This document shows positions 1 through 4,792 of a stretch of 7,426 bases of DNA, in pieces. The stretch is from an uncultured Clostridia bacterium. Lineage in GTDB: Bacteria; Bacillota; Clostridia; Oscillospirales; Acutalibacteraceae. The first letter of the stretch is position 1. The number at the start of each line of letters is the position of its first letter. The stretch is from positions 1-7,426 of the forward strand of contig CAMUZD010000076.1 in the NCBI GenBank assembly GCA_947165115.1, written 5' to 3'. The translations under genes were made by a program, and so were the position numbers. The notes beneath the pieces were generated by a model. The model had not been told where the DNA came from, did no database searches, and saw only the letters and a program-made list of their open reading frames with translations.

Positions 1-424
1 TAAGCAGAGCATTCTCGCGCGCGGATTTGACGATATTTTCTATCTGCCCCATTCAAGGCATACTTCAATAAGCAGGGAGGATGTTGAAAACGAGCCGAAG
101 CTGAAAATCATCGCCTCCTCCCCCATCGCGGGCGTTTCGCTGATGATGACGAAAAACGGCAGGCAGGTATTCATCACCGGCCACGCCGAATACGATCAGT
201 ATACGCTCGATAAGGAATACAGGCGCGATCTGATGGCGGGCAAGCCGATTCACTGCCCCGTGAATTATTATCCCCATGACGATATGACTCAGCCTCCGAC
301 AGTCTGCTGGAGGGCCCACGCAAACCTGCTCTATTCCAACTGGCTCAACTATTTCGTCTATCAGTCAACGCCATATGAAATTCACGATATAAGCGCGGAC
401 AAGGGCGAGGATATGAAGGAATAA
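1..424 (+). CDS. metA: Homoserine O-acyltransferase (MetA), 3' part only
   Basis: C-terminal 140 or so residues of MetA; the 5' half lies left of the window and the first whole codon begins at base 2. MetA acylates the hydroxyl of L-homoserine from an acyl-CoA, the first committed step of methionine biosynthesis, in the cytoplasm. Family landmarks seen in order: LPHSRHTSI near the start, ASSPIAGVS, the catalytic block FITGHAEYD (the His and Glu of GHxEY are the catalytic-triad His and adjacent active-site Glu of the family; codons at 182-184 and 188-190), then RRDLMAG, PVNYYPHDD, CWRAHANLLYSNWLNYFVYQSTPY, which is near-invariant in MetA. It ends with a TAA after a short acidic tail. Whether the donor is succinyl-CoA or acetyl-CoA cannot be read, because the deciding residue (111 in E. 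coli numbering) is outside the window; many clostridial MetA proteins use acetyl-CoA. No clear terminator follows it. Confidence 0.95.
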   Translation, partial: KQSILARGFDDIFYLPHSRHTSISREDVENEPKLKIIASSPIAGVSLMMTKNGRQVFITGHAEYDQYTLDKEYRRDLMAGKPIHCPVNYYPHDDMTQPPTVCWRAHANLLYSNWLNYFVYQSTPYEIHDISADKGEDMKE

Positions 425-467
425 AAATAAGAATTTTATATAATTTTGTAAAAATATAAAAAAATTG

Positions 468-496
468 TTTACTTTTTGTATTTTTTATTATATAAT
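468..496 (+). promoter_or_regulatory. Sigma-A type promoter of the PC4/YdbC-like gene
   Basis: A -35 box TTTACT (468-473, four of six matches to TTGACA) and a perfect -10 box TATAAT (491-496) are separated by exactly 17 bases. The upstream stretch 425-467 is almost pure A/T and could act as an UP element. Transcription would begin near 503, about 30 bases before the ATG at 533. The gene therefore has its own promoter and need not depend on readthrough from metA. Confidence 0.75.
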
Positions 497-518
497 ACAT
501 CCGAGGGAATATAATTTG

Positions 519-525
519 AAAGGAG
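519..525 (+). promoter_or_regulatory. Ribosome binding site of the PC4/YdbC-like gene
   Basis: AAAGGAG lies 7 bases before the ATG at 533. It fixes the start codon of this short gene and supports strong translation. Confidence 0.85.
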
Positions 526-532
526 AAATACC

Positions 533-748
533 ATGCCTGCTTTTACTTATGAGATAGCAGAAACCGTTGCTGTTCTTTCCGAAAACGCCAGAGGATGGCG
601 TAAAGAGCTTAACCTCGTCAGCTGGGGCGGCAGAGATCCCAAATACGATATCCGTGAATGGTCACCCGAGCATGACAGAATGGGCAAGGGCGTTACGCTC
701 AGCGATGAAGAGATGAAAGCTCTCGTTGCAGCTCTCAAGAAGATGTAA
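533..748 (+). CDS. ydbC: YdbC/PC4-like single-stranded DNA-binding protein
   Basis: A complete 71-residue protein of the bacterial PC4 (transcriptional coactivator p15) family, closely resembling Lactococcus YdbC, for which a solution structure with single-stranded DNA is known. The family folds as a small curved beta-sheet plus a C-terminal helix, dimerises and binds ssDNA without strong sequence preference. Seen here: an N-terminal strand FTYEIAETVAVLSE, the hallmark block ENARGWRKELNLVSWGG (residues 17-33), then PKYDIREWSPEHDRMGKGVT (36-55) and the helix LSDEEMKALVAALKKM. The spacing of these blocks and the total length match the family. It has a private promoter and RBS, and two terminators follow, so it is probably monocistronic and well expressed. 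Its cellular role is not settled; ssDNA protection or a transcription/replication accessory function is inferred. Nothing ties it functionally to metA or to the pilus operon. Confidence 0.92.
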   Translation: MPAFTYEIAETVAVLSENARGWRKELNLVSWGGRDPKYDIREWSPEHDRMGKGVTLSDEEMKALVAALKKM

Positions 749-767
749 TCACACATTTACAAGACAT

Positions 768-798
768 AGTGCCGCAGTAATGTGGCACTTTTGTTTTT
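768..798 (+). terminator. Intrinsic terminator of the PC4/YdbC-like gene
   Basis: A 9-bp stem (768-776 AGTGCCGCA with 781-789 TGTGGCACT, one G-U pair) closed by a GTAA (GNRA-type) tetraloop, followed by the tract TTTTGTTTTT. It starts 19 bases after the stop codon. The minus-strand side has no comparable T-run, so it mainly stops plus-strand transcription. Confidence 0.88.
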
Positions 799-818
799 GA
801 CTGCTTTTATAAGCAACG

Positions 819-849
819 CGCCCCCTCCTGACGGAGAGGGCGTTTTTTT
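819..849 (+). terminator. Second intrinsic terminator at the convergent boundary
   Basis: A GC-rich 10-position stem (819-828 with 833-842, one C-A mismatch) with loop TGAC, followed by seven T (843-849). It abuts the stop codon of the minus-strand sortase gene at 851. Read on the minus strand the same hairpin is followed only by a weak T-run, so it may act less efficiently as the end of the pilus operon. Confidence 0.82.
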
Positions 850-850
850 A

Positions 851-1459
851 TTATCTGAGATCTTCGTTCATGACTCTGGTCAGGCGGGCGGTAATGCGCT
901 GTCTGCCGCTGTAGGTGCAGGTGAATAGCGTCATATCCCAGCCTGTGTTTTCCTTCATCCTTTCGGAATCGTAGCCGTCGAGCTGCTCTATGGCGGAGAT
1001 TTCGTAGGAATAGGTCAGGCCCGCGACATCGGTGAAATAGACTCTGTCTCCGGTCTTTGCATATTTGAGATTTCCGAAATGGCTCTGATAATTATGCGCG
1101 CAGATTACAGCCGTTCCCTCGGGCACGCTGCCGTAATACCTGCAGGGGGAATTCTTGAGCTTAGCGAGAGACCAGTCAGACTGCACGGGCAGCTCTATAC
1201 CGAGCGAAGGAATCGAAATCACTCCGATATACTTGTTTCCGTCAATCTGAGCAAAAACCTCGCCGTTTTCCTCCTCTTCGTAGGCAGTATCCTCCCCCGC
1301 CTCTTCAACGGCCTCTATGAGCCTCTCAGCGGTCTCTCCTGCCTTTTTGTCATTGAGGGTATTATAAGCAAACAAGCCCCCGGCCGCTGCGATAAGCAGC
1401 AGGCCGAAAGCCATGAGTGTAATTCCTATTTTAATTTTCTTTCTTCTTGCCTTCTCCAT
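851..1459 (-). CDS. Second sortase of the pilus locus, non-class-C
   Basis: A 202-residue membrane-anchored cysteine transpeptidase. Order of parts: basic N-terminus (KARRKKIK), one transmembrane segment (about 11-32), an acidic linker rich in Glu (about 44-67), then the sortase beta-barrel beginning YIGVISIPSLGIELPV. Catalytic residues seen: His122 (in AHNYQSHFG), Cys181 (in TLFTC) and Arg188 (in SGRQRIT). It has no C-terminal transmembrane helix and no N-terminal lid region like that of class C sortases, so it is not a pilin polymerase of the usual type. It resembles class B/D or unassigned clostridial sortases. Its likely job (inferred) is attaching the base pilin or finished fibre to peptidoglycan. 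The ATG at 1459 is preferred: AGGA lies 10 bases upstream, while the in-frame TTG at 1468 would sit against that same AGGA. It overlaps the end of the minor pilin gene by 29 bases, pointing to translational coupling. Confidence 0.9.
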   Translation of the reverse strand: MEKARRKKIKIGITLMAFGLLLIAAAGGLFAYNTLNDKKAGETAERLIEAVEEAGEDTAYEEEENGEVFAQIDGNKYIGVISIPSLGIELPVQSDWSLAKLKNSPCRYYGSVPEGTAVICAHNYQSHFGNLKYAKTGDRVYFTDVAGLTYSYEISAIEQLDGYDSERMKENTGWDMTLFTCTYSGRQRITARLTRVMNEDLR

Positions 1460-2261
1460 AAACAACAATTCCTATGGCAAACATCATGATTCCGGCAAAG
1501 CCGAGAACCGGTATCGGATACTGAAGCATGCCTGTCTGCGGGAGTTTTTCGGATGAAGATGAGGATGTGTTTTCCTCCGATTCGCCGGTCACGCCCTCGC
1601 CAGTCTGATGCGGTCTTGTTGTGCGCTCGCCGGGAACATAAGGAATAACGGGAACAACCGGGACTACGGGAACAACCGGAACAACGGGGATATCGATATC
1701 GCTGCTCTTGGTAGTGCTCTGCGAAGGATTGGTCGGCTGAGTGGGCGAGGTCGGCGATGTGGGTGATGTAGGCGAAGTGGGATCGGTCACAGGAACGTCG
1801 ATTTTCGGCTCCGCGGTGACATTGAATATTATCTCTTCCTGCGTCTCATAGGGAACGAACGCGACGAAGGGATTGAAAAGCTTGTCGGGTGAATAAACGA
1901 GATATGCGCCGTATTCGCAGGGATTGATGACCGCTTTGCCTTCGGCATCGGATTTGACGGCCGTGCCCTTGATTCCCTTGCCGAGCGCGGTATCGTAAAG
2001 ATGCATCGCCGCGCCAGTGTCGGAAAGGCTCACCTGAGAATCGGAGAATTCATTGGTATAAGTAAATGATGCTCTGCGATCTGAATAATAGCAGTCCGCA
2101 ACCTTGACTACGTTTATATCTTTGCCGGAAAGAGGGCTCTTGTCTGCCTTGTTTATCATAATAACAGTTAAGCTCGCGCATGGCTCAGCGGCGCCTGCCA
2201 ATATGCCGAAAGGCATCAGGCAAACGATAACTGCGATTATTATTATAAACAGCTTCTTCAA
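1431..2261 (-). CDS. Minor (probably basal) LPXTG pilin with proline-rich stalk
   Basis: A 276-residue surface protein. Parts in order: Sec signal peptide (about 1-25, KKLF then a hydrophobic run ending LAGAA), a SpaA/FctB-like globular domain (about 26-155) containing the family-typical stretches DGxA-like SDAEGKAVINP, YGAYLVYSP and FNPFVAFVP, then a low-complexity stalk of PTS triplets (161-177) and Pro-Val triplets (192-210), a Ser/Glu-rich linker, the sorting signal LPQTG (240-244), a hydrophobic span and a basic tail GKKKEN. This layout fits minor or base pilins of sortase-assembled pili, which are joined to the wall through a proline-rich tail; the basal position is inferred. The start is a TTG at 2261 with AGGAGGG 7 bases upstream, and it overlaps the TGA of srtC as TTGA. 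An in-frame GTG at 2324 would add a charged leader inside srtC and has no such RBS. Three cysteines (28, 57, 115) are in the exported domain. Confidence 0.88.
   Translation of the reverse strand: MKKLFIIIIAVIVCLMPFGILAGAAEPCASLTVIMINKADKSPLSGKDINVVKVADCYYSDRRASFTYTNEFSDSQVSLSDTGAAMHLYDTALGKGIKGTAVKSDAEGKAVINPCEYGAYLVYSPDKLFNPFVAFVPYETQEEIIFNVTAEPKIDVPVTDPTSPTSPTSPTSPTQPTNPSQSTTKSSDIDIPVVPVVPVVPVVPVIPYVPGERTTRPHQTGEGVTGESEENTSSSSSEKLPQTGMLQYPIPVLGFAGIMMFAIGIVVYGEGKKKEN
1632..1688 (-). repeat. Pro-Val-Val coding microrepeat in minor pilin stalk
   Basis: About six units of 9 bases coding for PVV-type triplets (PVVPVVPVVPVVPVIPYVP, residues 192-210 of the minor pilin). Units are similar but not identical at DNA level (plus-strand units like GGAACAACC and GGGACTACG). 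It probably forms an extended polyproline-like rod through the cell wall. Confidence 0.85.
1731..1783 (-). repeat. Pro-Thr-Ser coding microrepeat in minor pilin stalk
   Basis: Nine-base units coding for PTS triplets, degenerating to PTQ and PTN (residues 161-177 of the minor pilin). Synonymous third-position changes between units suggest selection for the peptide pattern rather than very recent DNA duplication. Thr/Ser-rich composition would allow O-glycosylation, but that is only a possibility. Confidence 0.85.
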
Positions 2262-3094
2262 GAGTCTTCCCTCCTTTTCTTTTTCTTTATAATAAGGATA
2301 ATAATTAAAAACAATACAAAACACGGAGCCGCGATGATTACGGCAAGTTGCTCGGCCGGCATCTTCTGAGTTTCGGCCGTCTCGGTCTGGGTTTCGCGGA
2401 TTGTCTCATCATAGGGCACTCTCTCACCCCTGACGAGAAGTCGGTGAGTGTTTATGCCGTAGGGAGTGCAGGTAACGAGAGTAACATAATCTCTGCCGGG
2501 AACAATCTGCAGGTCCTTCGTGTCGGTCGGGACAACAGTTTTTATCTGATTCACCTCATAGGCGAGGATGTCATCGAGAATATAGATATAGAATCTGTCG
2601 CCGATTTTCACTTTATCGAGGTCTGTGAATAATCTCGCGGACGGCAGGCCTCTGTGGCCGGTCAGGACCGCATGGGTGCTGAGACCTCCGACGGGCAGCG
2701 ACGTGGTCGGCAGATGGCCGACGCCCGATTGAAGAATTGATTCCTTCGTGGTGTGATAGATTGCCATTCTGACATTGATTGAGTCAATTTTGAGATAGCC
2801 TATCATACCGTTTCCCGAGGGATTGACCGCGGCGCGGTATTCATCATTGCCCTCAAGGTCGCGCTCATCGCGCGGGAATTCATTGGCAGTTATAGTTTTA
2901 TTATAGCTTCTGGCGTCATCGAGAATCTTGCGGAAATCTTCCTTTGAGAGCTTCGCCACCTGCTTATCGTAGGAATTGATGGCAACGGACTGATGCGCCT
3001 TGTTTATAATATCGCTGAGAGTCGGATACAGCATCAAGCCAAGCCCGGCAACGAATACAACTATCAGAATTATGGTAGATAAACGTTTTTTCAT
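2258..3094 (-). CDS. srtC: Class C (pilin-polymerising) sortase
   Basis: A 278-residue transpeptidase that cleaves the LPXTG motif of pilins between Thr and Gly and links the carbonyl to the lysine of the next subunit, on the outer face of the membrane. Class C features seen: two membrane segments (about 6-23 and 249-269) flanking the catalytic domain, the stretch NGMIGYLKIDSINVRMAIYH, GVGHLPTTSLPVGG, catalytic His147 in LTGHRGLPSARLF, Cys209 in VTLVTCTPYG and Arg218 in THRLLVRG, and a basic C-terminus. The usual Asp-Pro-aromatic lid motif is not evident in residues 60-92. The ATG at 3094 is taken as start because it begins MKKRLST before the membrane segment; a GTG at 3103 is also in frame. 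No strong Shine-Dalgarno precedes either, suggesting modest translation. The gene follows the backbone pilin after 103 bases that contain a strong hairpin, and its TGA overlaps the TTG start of the minor pilin. Confidence 0.95.
   Translation of the reverse strand: MKKRLSTIILIVVFVAGLGLMLYPTLSDIINKAHQSVAINSYDKQVAKLSKEDFRKILDDARSYNKTITANEFPRDERDLEGNDEYRAAVNPSGNGMIGYLKIDSINVRMAIYHTTKESILQSGVGHLPTTSLPVGGLSTHAVLTGHRGLPSARLFTDLDKVKIGDRFYIYILDDILAYEVNQIKTVVPTDTKDLQIVPGRDYVTLVTCTPYGINTHRLLVRGERVPYDETIRETQTETAETQKMPAEQLAVIIAAPCFVLFLIIILIIKKKKRREDS
2269..2275 (-). promoter_or_regulatory. Ribosome binding site deciding the TTG start of the minor pilin
   Basis: On the minus strand AGGAGGG lies 7 bases before TTG at 2261. 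It sits inside the end of srtC, whose stop codon overlaps the TTG, and is the reason for rejecting longer readings of the minor pilin gene. Confidence 0.85.
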
Positions 3095-3139
3095 AAAAAT
3101 CACACTTGGTTTGAGGCTGTTTCCGCGTATCTTTTAAGC

Positions 3140-3171
3140 CCTCCCCGCCCGGATTCCTCCGGGCAGGGAAG
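3140..3171 (-). other. Strong intercistronic hairpin between backbone pilin and srtC
   Basis: On the minus strand an 11-bp core stem (CCCTGCCCGGA, 3158-3168, with TCCGGGCGGGG, 3143-3153, one G-U pair) is capped by GGAA, a GNRA tetraloop. Three more pairs extend it to 3140-3171. It starts 27 bases after the pilin stop codon. No U-tract follows (GCTTAAAAG), so a full intrinsic terminator is unlikely. A block to 3' exonucleases that stabilises pilin mRNA, or a partial attenuator, is the better reading. Confidence 0.8.
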
Positions 3172-3197
3172 AAATATCAATCAACTTGCTTTACAGA

Positions 3198-4745
3198 TTA
3201 TTTTACTTCGGCTTTCTTCTTTCTTGAAACAAGAACGAACATTACGGTAAGCATAACTACTGCGCCGCCGATGGTGAAGATATAGGTGCCGATGCCGCCG
3301 GTTGAGGGAAGAAGGCCGCCCGCTTTGTTGATTACGGTTGCGGTGTTGCCGGTAACGCCGGTGCATTCTCCGGTGGTGGCATCATAAGTCGCAACGATAT
3401 TGATGTCAACGGGATTCTTGAGAATGTTGTAATCTGCGGGAGCAGCGGTTTCGGTAAGGGTATACTGACCCTCTGCAAGACCGTCAATGTAAATCTTACC
3501 GTTTGCATCGGAAACTACTTTTGCGTTTGCCTCGGTAGCAGCAAGAGTATCGGAAACACTGTATCTGCCGGTTGTGGCATCCTGAGCAACGGGAATATAG
3601 TTGTCTGCGTTGTCTTTGAGAACAAACTCTGCACCCTGAAGGACTTCTTCCTTGGCGTTGACCTTGGTGATTTCAAGGGTGAAACGGTAAACCTTTACGG
3701 TTGAGGTGGGAGTCTTCTCGGTGATGGTCTCATCGGTGTAGTTGTTGCTGTATTCAAGCTCGGCCTGGTTGCCTGTGCCGTCTGCAGCGGGATAAACGCT
3801 TGCGTTGGCATTGACCGCAGCTGAGTAAGTGATGGTGATGGGTGTATCCTTAGCGTATGTTTTAAGAAGATCGTAATCAATAGTTACGGTCATAATCTGG
3901 CCGTCATATACGATATGGCATTTCTCGTTAGCGGTAACATCAGTGGTGCCGATGGTAACCTTCGCATTATTGTCGGGGGTAAGACCGGCATCCATAGTAT
4001 CTTTTACTTTATAGATATAATTCGAATAATTGGTAAGATCGGGAACTGTGGAATCAATCTGGAAGCCGACATGCTGGCCGAGGTTTGCGCTGACGCCGTC
4101 TGAGCCGGTGTCCGATGCCGCATTGGTAGCATCATCGGAAACAGATGTGATTTTCTTGTCAAGGGTAGGAACGGAAGCCTTGAGATCGATTGTAACATCT
4201 TCTTTTGCAGTCTTGAGAATTACATTTGCGATTGCTTTTTCCGCTGCAGCTGCGTTCTGCGGATCTGCGGGACCCAGATCGTAAACAAGATAGTAACCGG
4301 GAGCAAGACCTGTGATGGTGGCGGTTTCGGGATCTCCCTCGTTTGCGGGGCTTCCTGCTACTACAAAACCGTCAGGTAATGAAGGGGCGGCTGCGTAGGC
4401 TTCTCTTCCGAAATCCTGAAGCGCTGCATCGTTGCCTTCAAGGGAGGCTACATGAGCGTATGCTCTCGCATCAGGGTCTGCGCCGAGAGTCGCAGCAAGA
4501 TTGAGGCCTGCGAAGAAGGTAACAAAATCGCTGTCTATGGTGTAATCATAGTTGTCTGCATCTGCGTCATAAGTTACATCAAAGATTTTATATGCATTGT
4601 AGGTATGGGTGTTCATTGAAACTGCTTCATTGGTATTCACGATAGTAATAGTGCATTCATCCGCCGCGAATGAAGGGACGGACATTGAGAAGAGGACAAA
4701 CAGTGTGAGAACTGCCGCTGCTATAATTCTGACTTTGTTTTTCAT
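3198..4745 (-). CDS. Major backbone pilin, isopeptide-forming, LPSTG-anchored
   Basis: A 515-residue shaft subunit of a sortase-assembled pilus (SpaA/SpaD/EbpC-like). Parts: Sec signal peptide with likely cleavage after Ala27 (VPSFA); N-terminal pilin domain (about 30-190) with TYNAYKIFDV and ITGLAPGYYLVYDL; fimbrial isopeptide D2-type domain (about 192-345) with YKVKDTMDAGLT and ELEYSNN; C-terminal SpaA/CnaB domain (about 351-475) with Lys361 (LEITK), catalytic Glu432 in the E-box YTLTETAAP and Asn473 (TVIN) as the expected isopeptide trio; sorting signal LPSTG (479-483), membrane span, and tail SRKKKAEVK. The D2 trio is probably Lys197 or Lys198, Asp249 and Asn334/335. No canonical WxxxVxVYPK pilin motif is seen; SVPTLDKKIT stands in the equivalent place. 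The gene starts 47 bases after the adhesin stop and is presumably the most heavily translated gene of the operon. Confidence 0.95.
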   Translation of the reverse strand: MKNKVRIIAAAVLTLFVLFSMSVPSFAADECTITIVNTNEAVSMNTHTYNAYKIFDVTYDADADNYDYTIDSDFVTFFAGLNLAATLGADPDARAYAHVASLEGNDAALQDFGREAYAAAPSLPDGFVVAGSPANEGDPETATITGLAPGYYLVYDLGPADPQNAAAAEKAIANVILKTAKEDVTIDLKASVPTLDKKITSVSDDATNAASDTGSDGVSANLGQHVGFQIDSTVPDLTNYSNYIYKVKDTMDAGLTPDNNAKVTIGTTDVTANEKCHIVYDGQIMTVTIDYDLLKTYAKDTPITITYSAAVNANASVYPAADGTGNQAELEYSNNYTDETITEKTPTSTVKVYRFTLEITKVNAKEEVLQGAEFVLKDNADNYIPVAQDATTGRYSVSDTLAATEANAKVVSDANGKIYIDGLAEGQYTLTETAAPADYNILKNPVDINIVATYDATTGECTGVTGNTATVINKAGGLLPSTGGIGTYIFTIGGAVVMLTVMFVLVSRKKKAEVK

Positions 4746-4755
4746 AATTTTTCTG

Positions 4756-4760
4756 CCTTT
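4756..4760 (-). promoter_or_regulatory. Ribosome binding site of the backbone pilin
   Basis: Minus-strand AAAGG lies 10 bases before the ATG at 4745, in the 47-base AT-rich gap after the adhesin gene. The spacing is a little long but it is the only purine-rich match in reach. Confidence 0.65.
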
Positions 4761-4792
4761 CGTAAAATTCTATGATTGATTGATATAATTAC

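Noticed and set aside
65..319. Minus-strand open frame of 84 codons
   Set aside because: It is antisense to the conserved catalytic part of metA and has no recognisable content.
434..461. Perfect 8-bp A/T-only inverted repeat (TTTTATAT / ATATAAAA) after metA
   Set aside because: It has no G-C pairs and a 12-base loop, so it would be too unstable as a terminator. It is better explained as base composition of an AT-rich promoter-upstream region.
1079..1489. Plus-strand open frame of 136 codons
   Set aside because: It lies wholly antisense to the second sortase and the end of the minor pilin gene, with no family resemblance; a shadow frame. The same applies to plus-strand frames at 2348-2632, 3915-4103, 4030-4284 and 5640-5953.
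1632..1783. Regular short repeats that might suggest a CRISPR or tandem non-coding repeat
   Set aside because: Units are 9 bases, contiguous and in frame within an open coding sequence, and they encode a proline-rich stalk.
2150..2200. Cysteine soon after the minor pilin signal sequence as a lipoprotein site
   Set aside because: The residues before Cys28 are GAAEP, not a lipobox, and the protein already carries an LPQTG wall-sorting signal.
2262..2324. Longer start (GTG at 2324) for the minor pilin
   Set aside because: It would place a lysine/glutamate-rich leader ahead of the signal peptide inside the last membrane helix codons of srtC, without an RBS; the TTG at 2261 has AGGAGGG at 7 bases.
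3095..3103. GTG at 3103 as start of srtC
   Set aside because: It adds only three residues and has no better RBS than the ATG at 3094; kept as a minor alternative. The TTG at 1468 for the second sortase is similar, with AGGA directly against it.
4746..4792. Possible internal promoter before the backbone pilin
   Set aside because: TAGAAT on the minus strand resembles a -10 box, but only TTAAGT or TAAGTA lie at the right distance for a -35 box; the match is too weak in an AT-rich gap to call.
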